64,000 nt of DNA from Paraburkholderia fungorum (GCF_003610895.1 NZ_MCAS01000012.1:62001-126000); one strand, 5' to 3'. Positions 25,149-34,965 are shown, counted from the first letter of the stretch. A program made the numbers and translations. Notes: generated by a model not told the origin, from the sequence alone.

Positions 25149-25915
25149 CGGCGCGCTTTTCCTTGAGGCCGGCGGCCATGGTGGTGAGCCTCGCCGTGGC
25201 TGTCGCGATCGCGGCCGGCGCGTTCGCCACGGTCGTCGGCACACGCCTGGCGACGCCCGCATCCAGCGTGCAGATCGACGACTGGCGCATGCAGGGCTCG
25301 GCCACGCACGCCGCGTGGCCGGTGTGGCGGCTGCGCGTTGCCGCGGCGTTTGGCAACGTGGCGGCGCGCGAGGCGTTGGCCGACGTGCTGGTGAGTTCCG
25401 CACAGCTCGATGAGCGGCGCGAAGGTGTCGAGTTGTATCGGCAACTTGCGCTCGACGGTGTGCCGGCTGCGCAAGGCACGCTCGGACATCTGCTGTTGCG
25501 CGGACTGCCCGGCATTGCGCCGGATTATGCGGAAAGCCGTCACTGGCTGGCCGCAGCCGCGTCGCATGATCCGCAGTCGGCTTACGATCTGTCGACGCTT
25601 TATCGCAATGGCTACGGCGTCGCACGGGACCCGCAGCTGGCGATTCGCTGGCTGGAACAGGCAGCGCAAGCCGGGTTGCCCCTCGCGCAATTTCAGCTCG
25701 CCAACGAGTATCGCTTCGGCGCGACGCTGCCGCACGACGATGCGCTCGCACTGCAATGGCTGAGCCGCGCAGCCAATGCGGAGTTACCCGAAGCCAATCT
25801 GGCGCTGGCGATCGCCTATCGCAACGGCGAACTCGGCATGGCGCGCAACGAGGACGAGTACTGGGCCCATGTGAAGGAGACCGAGCACGATCTGAAGCAC
25901 GTTAGCCGGCCATGA
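25145..25915 (+). CDS. Sel1-repeat (SLR) protein with N-terminal membrane anchor
   Basis: A 256-residue protein with a hydrophobic N-terminus (MVVSLAVAVAIAAGAFATVV) and about four Sel1-like helical repeats from residue 95 on, such as AAQGTLGHLLLRGLPGIAPD, AYDLSTLYRNGYGVARDP, AQFQLANEYRFGATLPHD and ANLALAIAYRNGELGMARN. Sel1 repeats mediate protein contacts. The start ATG overlaps the TGA of the nucleotidase gene (ATGA), so the two are translationally coupled and probably work together at the envelope. No catalytic motif is seen. Confidence 0.85.
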   Translation: MTARFSLRPAAMVVSLAVAVAIAAGAFATVVGTRLATPASSVQIDDWRMQGSATHAAWPVWRLRVAAAFGNVAAREALADVLVSSAQLDERREGVELYRQLALDGVPAAQGTLGHLLLRGLPGIAPDYAESRHWLAAAASHDPQSAYDLSTLYRNGYGVARDPQLAIRWLEQAAQAGLPLAQFQLANEYRFGATLPHDDALALQWLSRAANAELPEANLALAIAYRNGELGMARNEDEYWAHVKETEHDLKHVSRP

Positions 25916-26398
25916 GCGCGCGTTGAAACGGCGCGCGATTTTCTGTCGCGCAGTCACCTTAGCCGCCCCCTGCAGAGATTTTCGCTGCAGGGGGCGTGTT
26001 TTTTCTGCCGCAGAAACCAGCATCGCGAGCGCGCCGGTGCGCGACGATGGGGCTGTCGAGTCGTCATTCGCCGGTTCCCGGCAGCCGCGGCGGCGATCGT
26101 TGCTAACCGTCGGCGAGCATCGCCCGGCGCCGAAAGTGCCGCTATTTACGCGTTGAAATGACTTGTAACGCACGTTACGTGTCCGTGTTGCGGGGCCGGT
26201 TGTCGCGCGCCGAGGCATGTTTACCCGCTAAAACAAGGATCAAAATGTGTTACGCAGTCTGCGCCGCGCAACAAACCTTCGCTGTTATACACAAAAGATT
26301 CGCGCAAATCGTATTAGCGCTTGTAGAATCCGGCGTTGAAGCGTGCACATACCGTGTGCGCTTCGTGCAATTCACTGACCACTACAGGTAGGAGAAAC
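25916..26398. other. 483-bp intergenic region upstream of the HU-like gene
   Basis: Holds a strong terminator (25966-26004), a smaller GCGCGC hairpin at 25916-25936 followed by ATTTT, and the promoter region of the HU-like gene. I see no gene in it. Confidence 0.6.
25966..26004 (+). terminator. Intrinsic terminator after the nucleotidase-Sel1 pair
   Basis: CCCCCTGCAG (25966-25975) pairs with CTGCAGGGGG (25985-25994) around a 9-base loop, followed after four bases by six T residues. Confidence 0.85.
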
Positions 26399-26854
26399 AT
26401 GCCGACTTCCGCAAAAAAGGTGGCCAAGAAGGCTGCTGCCCCGGTACCGACCAAGAAGGTTGCTGCAAAGAAAGTTGTTCCTGCGAAGAAGGCCGTCGCA
26501 GCTAAGAAGGTCGCCGTGAAGGCTTCCAGCGCTCCGTCGCCGATCAAGGACACCTTCACGAAGGCCTCGCTGGCTGCTCACGTCGCTGAACGCGCTGCTG
26601 TTGAACCGAAGGCTGCCAAGGCTGTGCTGGCTGCGCTCGAAGACACGATCCTCGGCGCGGTGCACAAGAAGGGCGCTGGCGAATTCACGCTGTCGGGTCT
26701 TCTGAAAATCGTCGTGCAAGCTGTGCCGGCGAAGAAGAAGCGCTTCGGCAAAGACCCGTTCTCGGGCGAAGAGCGTTGGTTCCCGGCCAAGCCGGCTAGC
26801 GTGCGCATCAAGGCACGTCCGCTGAAGAAGCTGAAAGACGCAGCAGCAGGCTGA
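26399..26854 (+). CDS. HU-related DNA-binding protein with Lys/Ala-rich N-terminal tail
   Basis: A 151-residue basic protein. The ATG at 26399 follows AGGAGAAAC. Residues 1-50 are a Lys/Ala/Pro/Val tail (AKKVAKKAA, PAKKAVAAKK) like that of eukaryotic H1. Residues 50-150 read as an HU/IHF-type fold (TKASLAAHVAERA, GEFTLSGLLKIVV), with the DNA-arm region replaced by KKKRFGKDPFSGEERWFPAKPASVRIKARP. It is likely an abundant nucleoid protein. A strong terminator follows at 27011, so it is a single-gene unit. Confidence 0.88.
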   Translation: MPTSAKKVAKKAAAPVPTKKVAAKKVVPAKKAVAAKKVAVKASSAPSPIKDTFTKASLAAHVAERAAVEPKAAKAVLAALEDTILGAVHKKGAGEFTLSGLLKIVVQAVPAKKKRFGKDPFSGEERWFPAKPASVRIKARPLKKLKDAAAG

Positions 26855-26895
26855 TCGCGCTTCATGCGTTGCCGCGGTTGTCGAGCGTGGTTGTT

Positions 26896-26972
26896 AACGG
26901 CGTGCTTTTAGCTGGGTGTTTTTAGCCGTGTGCTTTAACCGTGCGCTTTTAACCGTGCGCTTTTAACCGTGG
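26896..26972. repeat. 14-bp tandem repeat downstream of the HU-like gene
   Basis: Five consecutive units (26896, 26910, 26924, 26937 and 26951) resemble AACCGTGCGCTTTT, the last two identical, with a partial sixth from 26965. It lies between the HU-like stop codon and its terminator, so it would be transcribed into the 3' UTR. Confidence 0.7.
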
Positions 26973-27010
26973 TTAACGTTTGAGCCGACCCGCAGTGCAA
27001 GTAGTCTGAA

Positions 27011-27043
27011 TCCCCGTGGATGCAAATCCGCGGGGATTTTTTT
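27011..27043 (+). terminator. Intrinsic terminator after the HU-like gene
   Basis: TCCCCGTGGA (27011-27020) pairs with TCCGCGGGGA (27027-27036), with one G-T wobble, and is followed by seven T residues. Confidence 0.88.
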
Positions 27044-27288
27044 ATGCGTCCGCTGTGCTCGCGAGCTTGCCGCTGCCCGTCACGGTGCCTCGGTGCACCG
27101 TACTAGCGCATCATGGGCCGTCGCAGTACGATGGCAGCGAGGCGCGCCGGTCGGGATGCGCTTTTAGCGTGCATGCACCGTGTTTTGTGCGCGAAAAGCT
27201 CAATGGCATAGCGCTTGCTTGAACGATTGTCGAACACCGAATGCGCAGCGCATTCGCCTTCTATCCGACAACAAGAGCGGGGCGTGAC

Positions 27289-28698
27289 ATGCGATGCTAT
27301 GACGAGATGCGTCATCATGACGATGCCGTGCGGCCACACTACGCGCGCTTTGAGCGGTGGCTGGTGAAGCAGGGCAACGAGGCGATCGCACGCAAGCGTG
27401 CGGAAGCCGATCTGCTGTTTCGCCGGGTCGGCATCACCTTCGCGGTGAACGGCGATTTGTCCGGCACCGAGCGGCTGATTCCCTTCGATCTGATTCCGCG
27501 CATCATTCCACGCAGCGAATGGCAGACGCTGGAAGCCGGTTTGCGCCAGCGGGTGCAGGCGCTCAATCTGTTTATCCACGACGTCTATCACGATCGCAAC
27601 ATCGTGCGCGCCGGGATCGTGCCGGCCGAACAGGTCTATACCAACGCGCAATACCGGCCTGAAATGCAGGGCGTCAACGTGCCACTCGGTGTTTACGCGC
27701 ATATCGCCGGAGTCGACGTGGTGCGCGCGGGCGACGAGGGCGAGTTCTACGTGCTCGAAGACAACCTGCGGGTGCCGTCGGGCGTCTCCTACATGCTCGA
27801 AAACCGCAAGATGATGATGCGGCTGTTTCCCGAGCTGTTCGTTCAGAACCGCATTGCGCCGGTCGCGCATTATCCCGATCTGCTGCTCGACACACTGCGC
27901 TCGGTCGCGCCCGAAGGCGTCGACGATCCGGTCGTGGTGGTGCTCACGCCGGGCATGTACAACTCCGCGTATTTCGAGCACACCTTCCTCGCCCAGCAGA
28001 TGGGCGTGGAGCTGGTGGAAGGCAAGGATCTGTTCGTCGACGACAACTATGTGTTCATGCGCACCACGCAGGGGCCGAAGCGCGTCGACGTGATCTACCG
28101 CCGCGTCGACGACGATTTCCTCGATCCGCTCGCCTTCCGCAACGATTCGGCGCTGGGCGTGCCGGGTCTGTTGACGGCGTATCGCGCCGGGCGTGTGGCG
28201 CTTGCAAACGCCATGGGCACCGGCATCGCCGACGACAAATCGATTTACCCGTACGTGCCGGAGATGATCGAGTTTTATCTCGGTGAGAAGCCGATCCTCA
28301 ACAACGTGCCCACCTTCCAGTGCCGCAAGCCCGACGATCTCGCCTACACGCTCGCGCATCTGCCCGAGCTGGTGGTGAAGGAAGTGCACGGCGCGGGCGG
28401 CTACGGAATGCTGGTGGGGCCGGCGTCGACCAAGGCCGAAATCGAGTCGTTCCGCGAGCGCCTGATTGCGCGGCCCGCGGGTTATATCGCGCAGCCCACG
28501 CTGGCGCTTTCCGCGTGTCCGACTTTTGTCGAAGCGGGTATCGCGCCACGCCATATCGACTTGCGTCCCTTCGTGCTGTCGGGCAAGGGCGTGACGATGT
28601 GCGCGGGCGGTCTGACACGCGTGGCGTTGCAGGAAGGCTCGCTTGTCGTCAATTCGTCGCAAGGGGGCGGGACCAAAGATACGTGGATGGTCGACTGA
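27289..28698 (+). CDS. Circularly permuted type 2 ATP-grasp protein
   Basis: About 469 residues. I chose the ATG at 27289 (MRCYDEMRHHDDAVRPHY), which matches the family start; an ATG at 27241 adds 16 unrelated residues. Recognisable family segments are RKRAEADLLFRRVGITFAV, GTERLIPFDLIPRIIP, EFYVLEDNLRVPSGVSYMLENR and VKEVHGAGGYGMLVGP. Members are predicted peptide or amide ligases using ATP. It opens a four-gene set with the alpha-E, transglutaminase-like and proteasome-like genes, the conserved Anbu neighbourhood. The reaction has not been shown for this protein. Confidence 0.9.
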   Translation: MRCYDEMRHHDDAVRPHYARFERWLVKQGNEAIARKRAEADLLFRRVGITFAVNGDLSGTERLIPFDLIPRIIPRSEWQTLEAGLRQRVQALNLFIHDVYHDRNIVRAGIVPAEQVYTNAQYRPEMQGVNVPLGVYAHIAGVDVVRAGDEGEFYVLEDNLRVPSGVSYMLENRKMMMRLFPELFVQNRIAPVAHYPDLLLDTLRSVAPEGVDDPVVVVLTPGMYNSAYFEHTFLAQQMGVELVEGKDLFVDDNYVFMRTTQGPKRVDVIYRRVDDDFLDPLAFRNDSALGVPGLLTAYRAGRVALANAMGTGIADDKSIYPYVPEMIEFYLGEKPILNNVPTFQCRKPDDLAYTLAHLPELVVKEVHGAGGYGMLVGPASTKAEIESFRERLIARPAGYIAQPTLALSACPTFVEAGIAPRHIDLRPFVLSGKGVTMCAGGLTRVALQEGSLVVNSSQGGGTKDTWMVD

Positions 28699-28891
28699 CG
28701 CGGTTGCCAACGCGGTTGCCGGGCTTGCTGATGAATCAACTCATGCAGCAACACCTTTAGCTCTGCAGGCAGCCGCGCCCGCAACCTGAAGCGCCGGCGA
28801 TAACTCAGATTCTCGCCGGCGTACACGGAAAACCCGCGCGGACCTTGCTCCTTTTGCCAGGGTCTCGCGTCATCAGATACGGAACGCCGTC

Positions 28892-29842
28892 ATGCTTAGC
28901 CGAACCGCCGATCACCTCTTCTGGATGGCCCGCTATATGGAGCGCGCGGAGAATACCGCCCGCATGCTCGACATCAACCTGAAGGCTTTGCTGCTGCCGC
29001 AAACGCCTGAACAGGAGGCGCGCGCGCAACGCTCGGTGCTGCGCATCTCCGAACTCGAAGCCGCTTTCGCCCAGCGCTACGACGAACCGACCCGCGAGCA
29101 TGTGCTCGATTTCATGGTGGCCGACGCGACCAATCCGTCGAGCATTCACTCGTGTCTGCAGGCCGCGCGCGAAAACGCCCGCGCCGTGCGGGGCACCTTG
29201 ACGACCGAATGGTGGGAAACCATCAACGACACCTGGCTCGAGTTCAACGAACGCGCCTCGGCCGGCCAGGCGTCGAGCAATCCGGGCGCGCTGTTCGAGT
29301 GGGTGAAGTTCCGCTCGCACCTGTCGCGCGGCGTGACGATTGGCACCGCGTTGCAGGACGACGCGTTCTTCTTCACGCAGCTTGGCACTTTCCTCGAACG
29401 CGCCGACAACACCGCGCGGATTCTCGACGTGCGCTTTGCCGACGTCGAGCCGAATTCGCGTGACGCCGCCCGCCAGCTCGAGGATTTTTACTACTGGACC
29501 TCGATTCTCAGTTCGGTGTCGGCGCTGGAGATTTATCGCAAGGTGTATCGCGACGTCGTCACGCCGGCGCGGGTGGTCGAACTGATGATCCTGAACCAGC
29601 AGATGCCGCGCTCGCTGCTCGCTTCGCTCGAAGGTGTCTGCACGAATCTGGCGATGCTGCGCACACCGGGCTCGAACCAGTGCGAACGGTTTGCCGGCAA
29701 GCTGCGCGCCGAGCTGGTGTATTCCGACATCCGGCAGATTTTCGAAGCCGGCCTGCACGCCTATCTGACGCAGTTCCTTGCTCGCGTGTTCGAGCTCGGC
29801 AATCTGGTTGCGCGTACCTATCTGATGTTGCCAGTCGCCTGA
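28892..29842 (+). CDS. Alpha-E domain protein of the Anbu cluster
   Basis: A 316-residue, almost wholly helical protein beginning MLSRTADHLFWMARYMERAENTARML, the hallmark N-terminus of the alpha-E (formerly DUF403) family. The repeated ERADNTARILD motif recurs at about residues 170-180. Its biochemical role is unknown, but it is nearly always encoded beside the circularly permuted ATP-grasp and transglutaminase proteins and may act as their partner. The next gene starts 13 bp downstream. Confidence 0.9.
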   Translation: MLSRTADHLFWMARYMERAENTARMLDINLKALLLPQTPEQEARAQRSVLRISELEAAFAQRYDEPTREHVLDFMVADATNPSSIHSCLQAARENARAVRGTLTTEWWETINDTWLEFNERASAGQASSNPGALFEWVKFRSHLSRGVTIGTALQDDAFFFTQLGTFLERADNTARILDVRFADVEPNSRDAARQLEDFYYWTSILSSVSALEIYRKVYRDVVTPARVVELMILNQQMPRSLLASLEGVCTNLAMLRTPGSNQCERFAGKLRAELVYSDIRQIFEAGLHAYLTQFLARVFELGNLVARTYLMLPVA

Positions 29843-29855
29843 CGGAGTTCTTTTT

Positions 29856-30656
29856 ATGTACCTGACGATCCGCCACGACACGTCCTATCGCTACGAAGCG
29901 ACTGTCCACTATTCGATCCAGCAACTGCGTCTGACACCCTCGAGCGGCGCCTCGCAGGTGGTGCGGCGCTGGAGTATCGACGCGCCCGGCAAGCTCGACG
30001 CAACCGTGGATGCCTATGGCAATGTGCTGCATACGCTCGTCATCAACAAGCCGCATGGCGAGATTCGTCTGCATGTAGCGGGCGAAGTGGACACGATTGC
30101 CCTGATCGATGGCCAGTTGCGCGACGCCGTCGGCCCGATTCCGCTCGAGCATTTCACGTGCTCGACGCGTCTCACCGAGGCCGACGCGGCGATTCGCGAG
30201 CTGGCCGCCTCGGTGCCGAGCCTCGCGAGCTCGGGCAATCTGATCGAGTTGTCCGAACAGATCGTGCAGCGCGTGAAGTACAACCCCGGCATTACCGAAG
30301 TCACCAGCACGGCCGCCGAGGCGCTCGCGCTCGGCAACGGCGTGTGCCAGGACCATGCGCACCTGATGCTGGCCTGTTGCCGCGTGCGCGGCGTCCCGGC
30401 GCGTTACGTGAGCGGCTACATCGAACCCGGCGATGTTGAGCATGGCGCGAGCCATGCATGGGTCGACGTCTGGCTCGACGGCAAGGGGTGGATTTCCGTC
30501 GACGTGACGCATGCCGCGTTTGCCAGCGAGATCTACTGCCGGCTCGCCGTGGCGCGCGACTACGAAGCCGCCGCGCCGGTGCGCGGCCGGCGTATCGGCG
30601 GGCTGGAGGAGCAGCTGAAGGTGTCCGTGACGGTCAGCGGGCAGACGCCGCAATAG
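29856..30656 (+). CDS. Transglutaminase-like protease of the Anbu cluster
   Basis: A 266-residue protein with an N-terminal beta domain (residues 1-80, starting YLTIRHDTSYRYEATVHYS) and a transglutaminase-like core. The triad is visible: Cys164 in GNGVCQDHAHLML, His200 in GASHAWVDVW and Asp216 in SVDVTH. Members of this branch are predicted peptidases or amide-bond transferases. It sits between the alpha-E and proteasome-like genes with short gaps, and the set likely works in one peptide-processing pathway. Confidence 0.9.
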   Translation: MYLTIRHDTSYRYEATVHYSIQQLRLTPSSGASQVVRRWSIDAPGKLDATVDAYGNVLHTLVINKPHGEIRLHVAGEVDTIALIDGQLRDAVGPIPLEHFTCSTRLTEADAAIRELAASVPSLASSGNLIELSEQIVQRVKYNPGITEVTSTAAEALALGNGVCQDHAHLMLACCRVRGVPARYVSGYIEPGDVEHGASHAWVDVWLDGKGWISVDVTHAAFASEIYCRLAVARDYEAAAPVRGRRIGGLEEQLKVSVTVSGQTPQ

Positions 30657-30729
30657 CGGCGGCGGGAGGGCGCATGCGCATCGCATTACAATAGCGCCGT
30701 TCTGTCGTTTTTTGCGGGTACCTTTTCTT

Positions 30730-31599
30730 ATGACCTACTGCGTGGCCATGTCCGTCGACGACGGACTCGTGTTCCTGTCGGACACGCGCACCAATGCGGG
30801 CGTTGATCACATCAGCACCGCGCGCAAGATGTCGGTGTTCGAGCAGCCGGGCGAGCGCATGCTCGTGCTGCTGGGCGCCGGCAATCTGTCGCTCACGCAA
30901 GCGGTGCTGCACGAGCTGTCCGAGCCCGCCGATCCCACCCAGGCCACGCTCTGGAACGCGCCGACCATGGCCGACGCGGCCCGCGTGATCGGCCACGCGG
31001 TGCGCTGCGTGCACCAGCGCGAAGCTCAGGCGTTGCAGGAATTCGGCGTCGACTTCAATTGCAGCTTCATTCTCGGCGGCCAGATCGCGGGCAACCGGCC
31101 GCGCCTGTTCATGATCTACGCGGCGGGCAATTTCATCGAAGCCTCGGCCGTGAATCCGTATTTCCAGATCGGCGAGGCCAAGTACGGCAAGCCGATCATC
31201 GATCGCGTGCTGACACCGTCCACGCCACTCGACGAGGCGGCCAAGTGCGCGCTGATTTCGATGGATTCGACGCTGCGCTCGAATCTTTCAGTGGGTCTGC
31301 CGCTCGATCTGCTGGTCTACGAAAAAGATTCGCTGCGCGTCACGCGTTTCGTTTCGGTCGATCACGACAATGCCTACTTCGAGATGATTCATCGCACGTG
31401 GGGCGAGCGGCTGCGCCAGGTATTCGGCGAAATTCCCGATCCGGACTGGCAGGAGTCGCCCAATGTGCCTTTGCTGCAGCGCGAGCGCGCACTCGTGCTG
31501 CATCGTGCGCCGGTCGGGGCGGACGGTGTGGAGCATGAATTCGATGCGAAGCCGGCGCAGACTCTCGCGCAGGCGGAGAAGGCCAAAACGCAACGCTAG
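30730..31599 (+). CDS. Anbu-type proteasome-related peptidase
   Basis: A 289-residue member of the proteasome beta-subunit superfamily. The ATG at 30730 places Thr directly after Met (MTYCVAMS), so removal of Met would expose the N-terminal nucleophile. Asp17 (LSDTRTNAG) and Lys32 (TARKM), counted from that Thr, match the 20S catalytic Asp and Lys. LVLLGAGNLSLTQAVL is typical of Anbu. Anbu proteins form ring or open-helix assemblies; their substrate is unknown. The C-terminus is extended and charged. A terminator follows at 31606. Confidence 0.9.
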   Translation: MTYCVAMSVDDGLVFLSDTRTNAGVDHISTARKMSVFEQPGERMLVLLGAGNLSLTQAVLHELSEPADPTQATLWNAPTMADAARVIGHAVRCVHQREAQALQEFGVDFNCSFILGGQIAGNRPRLFMIYAAGNFIEASAVNPYFQIGEAKYGKPIIDRVLTPSTPLDEAAKCALISMDSTLRSNLSVGLPLDLLVYEKDSLRVTRFVSVDHDNAYFEMIHRTWGERLRQVFGEIPDPDWQESPNVPLLQRERALVLHRAPVGADGVEHEFDAKPAQTLAQAEKAKTQR

Positions 31600-31959
31600 G
31601 CCGATGCGGGCGCGCCTGCGCCCGCTTTCTTCAAAAGCGGGCATTGCCGCATTCGCTTCACCCGCAAGTCATTCCTGCGCCGCATTCATTTTCCGATAAA
31701 GCGCTTATTGAAATTGAGTATCAGAATCGCCGTGTGATTTAAAGCGGATTTTTTTGCATATTAAAACACCATGCGGCATGCGGAATGGATAAATGCCGCA
31801 TTGCAGAAATTGTCACCGAATCCTCGAATCCGTAAACGCGGGCCAATAAAAAGGCGGAAAATATTTCTTGACCATTTCAATTCTGCAAGCAAAAATACAT
31901 TCACTGCATTGGCATGATGAATATCGAGGCATTAGCCAAAGAGCCATAGGAGCTTCGGC
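31600..31959. other. 360-bp intergenic region upstream of the nap genes
   Basis: After the terminator the sequence turns AT-rich (31680-31930), as expected for the promoter of the nap-ccm run. A TTGA-N5-TCAA motif at 31868-31880 is one base short of an FNR site. No gene is seen. Confidence 0.6.
31606..31630 (+). terminator. Intrinsic terminator after the Anbu gene
   Basis: GCGGGCGC and GCGCCCGC form an 8-bp stem with a 4-base loop, followed by TTTCTT. An overlapping alternative hairpin (CCCGCTTT with AAAGCGGG) lies just downstream. Confidence 0.75.
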
Positions 31960-32109
31960 ATGAACGACGAAGTCCGCAAATCGGAAGAGTGGCGCAGTTT
32001 CCTGTTTCTCACCGCGGTAATGGTGCCTGTTTTGACAGTGATTCTTATCGCTGGTTATGGATTTGCCGTCTGGTTTTACCAATTGCTTATTGGTGGACCG
32101 CCCCACTGA
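31960..32109 (+). CDS. napE: Small membrane protein NapE
   Basis: A 49-residue protein. ATG at 31960 follows AGGAG by 7 bases; TGA is at 32107. It has a short charged N-terminus (MNDEVRKSEEWRSFLFLTAV) and a single membrane helix (VLTVILIAGYGFAVWFYQLL), matching the NapE/TorE family of small proteins encoded with periplasmic nitrate reductases. Its role is unclear. It is first in the nap operon, 56 bp before napD. Confidence 0.88.
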   Translation: MNDEVRKSEEWRSFLFLTAVMVPVLTVILIAGYGFAVWFYQLLIGGPPH

Positions 32110-32165
32110 TCTCCACCTGCTTTCACCGTCTCCCATATAACCGGATTTAACCGGAGGGTAACGCT

Positions 32166-32501
32166 ATGTCTGTCGTTTCAGAGCAGGCAGTATGCGGTAA
32201 TGAAGCACGCGCCGAATTACATATTGCGGGCATCGTCGTGCATGTCCAGGCCGCGCGTCTCGATAGTGTTCGCCGCGCAATCGGCGAGATTCCCCATGCC
32301 GAAATTCATGCCGTAAGTGAGCAGGGCAAACTGGTCGTGACGCTTGAAGGCGCTTATACAGCTGAAGTCGCCGCGCAACTGAGCGCGATTCACGCATTAC
32401 CGGGCGTTTATGGCGCCGCGCTCGTCTATCAGCATCATGAAGATCTCGAATCGTTGAACGAGGAGGTCGCGGATGAAGCTCACCCGTCGCACGTTTATTA
32501 A
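32166..32501 (+). CDS. napD: NapD, chaperone for NapA
   Basis: A 111-residue cytoplasmic protein with the ferredoxin-like NapD fold ([40 protein letters not shown]). NapD binds the NapA twin-arginine signal and prevents premature export. The 3' end overlaps the napA start by 29 bases, which couples chaperone and client synthesis. Confidence 0.92.
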   Translation: MSVVSEQAVCGNEARAELHIAGIVVHVQAARLDSVRRAIGEIPHAEIHAVSEQGKLVVTLEGAYTAEVAAQLSAIHALPGVYGAALVYQHHEDLESLNEEVADEAHPSHVY

Positions 32502-34965
32502 GCAGACCGCCGCGGCCACCGCCGCGTCCGCCGCGGGTGTCGTGCTGCCGGGCATGGACGACGCCGCCGCGGGCGCGGCCAGTGACAACCTGCGCTGGTC
32601 GAAGGCGCCGTGCCGGTTCTGCGGCACGGGTTGCGGCGTGAGCGTCGGCGTGAAGGACGGCCGGGTGGTGGCGACCCAGGGCGACCCGCAGGCGGAGGTC
32701 AATCGCGGCCTGAACTGTGTGAAGGGCTACTTTCTGTCGAAGATCATGTATGGCCAGGACCGGCTGACCACGCCGCTCTTGCGCATGAAAGACGGCAAGT
32801 ACGACAAGAACGGTGAGTTCGCGCCGGTGTCGTGGGACCGGGCCTTCGACGTGATGGCCGAGCAGTTCAAGCGTGTCCTGAAGACCAAAGGGCCGACCGC
32901 CGTCGGCATGTTCGGCTCGGGGCAGTGGACCGTGTGGGAAGGCTACGCGGCGGTCAAGCTCATGAAGGCCGGCTTTCGCAGCAACAATCTCGATCCGAAT
33001 GCGCGTCACTGCATGGCCTCGGCGGTGACGGGCTTCATGCGTACCTTCGGCATGGACGAGCCGATGGGCTGCTACGACGATATCGAGCAAACCGACGCTT
33101 TCGTGCTGTGGGGCTCGAACATGGCCGAAATGCACCCGGTGCTGTGGACCCGGGTCACCGACCGCCGGCTCAGCGCACCGTCGACCCGGGTCGTCACGCT
33201 CTCCACCTTCGAGCATCGCAGCTTCGATCTGGCCGACGAGACGATCATCTTCACGCCGCAATCCGATCTGGCGATTCTTAACTACATCGCCAACTACATC
33301 ATCAGGAACGGCCATGTGAACCACGCGTTCGTGGATAAGCACACGGTATTCAAAGCCGGCAATACCGATATCGGCTATGGCCTGCGGCCCGACAATCCGC
33401 TGCAAAAAGCCGCGAAAAACGCCGACGACCCCAACGGCTCGCAGCCGATTACCTACGAAGCGTTTGCACAATTCGTCTCGAAGTACGACGCCGCCTACGT
33501 CACGAAACTCTCAGGCGTCTCGAAGCTCAAGCTCGACCAGCTGGCGCAGCTCTACGCGGATCCGAAGGTCAAGGTGATGTCGTTCTGGACCATGGGTTTT
33601 AACCAGCACACGCGCGGCACGTGGGCCAACAACATGGTCTACAACCTGCATCTGCTGACCGGCAAAATCGCGACGCCCGGCAACAGTCCATTCTCGCTGA
33701 CCGGCCAGCCCTCCGCGTGCGGCACCGCGCGGGAAGTCGGCACGTTCTCGCACCGGCTGCCGGCCGACATGGTCGTCACCAACCCGAAGCATCGCGAGGA
33801 AGCCGAGCATATCTGGAAGCTGCCGCCGGGCACGATTCAGCCCAAACCCGGTTATCACGCGGTATTGCAGAACCGCATGCTGCACGACGGCAAGCTCAAC
33901 GCTTACTGGGTGCAGGTGAACAACAACGTGCAAGCCGGCGCGAACATCAATCAGGAAGTCCTGCCAGGCTATCGCAATCCGGACAATTTCGTGGTGGTGT
34001 CGGACGTTTATCCGACGGTCACGGCGGTGGCGGCCGACCTGATCCTGCCCTCGGCGATGTGGGTCGAGAAGGAAGGCGCGTATGGCAACGCCGAGCGGCG
34101 CACGCAATTCTGGCACCAGCTCGTGGTCGCGCCCGGTGAAGCGCGTTCCGATCTGTGGCAACTGGTGGAGTTTTCGAAGCGCTTCAAGGTGGAAGAGGTA
34201 TGGCCCGCCGAATTGATCGCGCAGAAGCCCGAATACAAGGGCAAAACGCTCTACGACGTGCTGTATCGCAACGGCCAGGTCGACAGATTTCCGGTGTCGC
34301 AAACCGACGCCACCTATCGCAACGACGAAGCAAAGGCGTTCGGCTTCTATATCCAGAAAGGCCTGTTCGAGGAATACGCGAGCTTTGGCCGTGGCCACGG
34401 TCACGACCTCGCGCCATTCGACGACTATCACAAGGCGCGCGGCTTGCGCTGGCCGGTGGTCGATGGCAAGGAAACGCGCTGGCGTTACAAGGAAGGCTCC
34501 GATCCGTATGTGAAGGCGGGCACCGGCTGGCAGTTCTATGGCAACCCGGACGGCCGCGCCGTGATCTATGCGCTGCCCTATGAGCCGCCCGCCGAATCGC
34601 CCGACAAGGAGTATCCGTTCTGGCTCGCCACGGGCCGCGTGCTCGAGCATTGGCATTCGGGCTCGATGACGCGCCGCGTGCCCGAACTCTACCGGGCCTT
34701 TCCCAACGCGGTGTGCTTCATGCATCCCGACGACGCCAAGGCGATGGGCCTGCGTCGCGGCGTCGAGGTCAAGGTGATGTCGCGGCGCGGCTATATCCGC
34801 ACGCGGGTCGAAACGCGTGGTCGTGACAAGCCGCCTCGCGGGCTCGTGTTCGTGCCGTGGTTCGATTCGAGCCAGCTGATCAACAAGGTCACACTCGATG
34901 CCACCGATCCGATTTCGCTGCAGACCGACTACAAGAAGTGTGCGGTCAAAATCGTCAAAGTCTAG
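32473..34965 (+). CDS. napA: Periplasmic nitrate reductase catalytic subunit
   Basis: An 830-residue molybdoenzyme that reduces nitrate to nitrite in the periplasm. It has a Tat signal (LTRRTFIKQ, then [15 protein letters not shown]). The 4Fe-4S cluster cysteines are in [13 protein letters not shown] and NCVKGYF. The molybdenum-ligand Cys is Cys180 in [13 protein letters not shown], as in other NapA. The C-terminal MGD-binding domain includes [20 protein letters not shown]. Electrons come from NapC via NapB, both encoded downstream. Confidence 0.97.
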   Translation: MKLTRRTFIKQTAAATAASAAGVVLPGMDDAAAGAASDNLRWSKAPCRFCGTGCGVSVGVKDGRVVATQGDPQAEVNRGLNCVKGYFLSKIMYGQDRLTTPLLRMKDGKYDKNGEFAPVSWDRAFDVMAEQFKRVLKTKGPTAVGMFGSGQWTVWEGYAAVKLMKAGFRSNNLDPNARHCMASAVTGFMRTFGMDEPMGCYDDIEQTDAFVLWGSNMAEMHPVLWTRVTDRRLSAPSTRVVTLSTFEHRSFDLADETIIFTPQSDLAILNYIANYIIRNGHVNHAFVDKHTVFKAGNTDIGYGLRPDNPLQKAAKNADDPNGSQPITYEAFAQFVSKYDAAYVTKLSGVSKLKLDQLAQLYADPKVKVMSFWTMGFNQHTRGTWANNMVYNLHLLTGKIATPGNSPFSLTGQPSACGTAREVGTFSHRLPADMVVTNPKHREEAEHIWKLPPGTIQPKPGYHAVLQNRMLHDGKLNAYWVQVNNNVQAGANINQEVLPGYRNPDNFVVVSDVYPTVTAVAADLILPSAMWVEKEGAYGNAERRTQFWHQLVVAPGEARSDLWQLVEFSKRFKVEEVWPAELIAQKPEYKGKTLYDVLYRNGQVDRFPVSQTDATYRNDEAKAFGFYIQKGLFEEYASFGRGHGHDLAPFDDYHKARGLRWPVVDGKETRWRYKEGSDPYVKAGTGWQFYGNPDGRAVIYALPYEPPAESPDKEYPFWLATGRVLEHWHSGSMTRRVPELYRAFPNAVCFMHPDDAKAMGLRRGVEVKVMSRRGYIRTRVETRGRDKPPRGLVFVPWFDSSQLINKVTLDATDPISLQTDYKKCAVKIVKV

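Larger units (their letters stand above)
26855..27288. other. 434-bp intergenic region before the Anbu-type cluster
   Basis: Contains a 14-bp tandem repeat (26896-26972) and an intrinsic terminator (27011-27043). The right part should hold the promoter of the ATP-grasp gene. I see no gene. Confidence 0.6.

Noticed and set aside
31868..31880. FNR-like site TTGACCATTTCAA upstream of napE
   Set aside because: The half-sites are separated by five bases, not the six of the FNR/Anr consensus, and the inner T and A are missing on one side.
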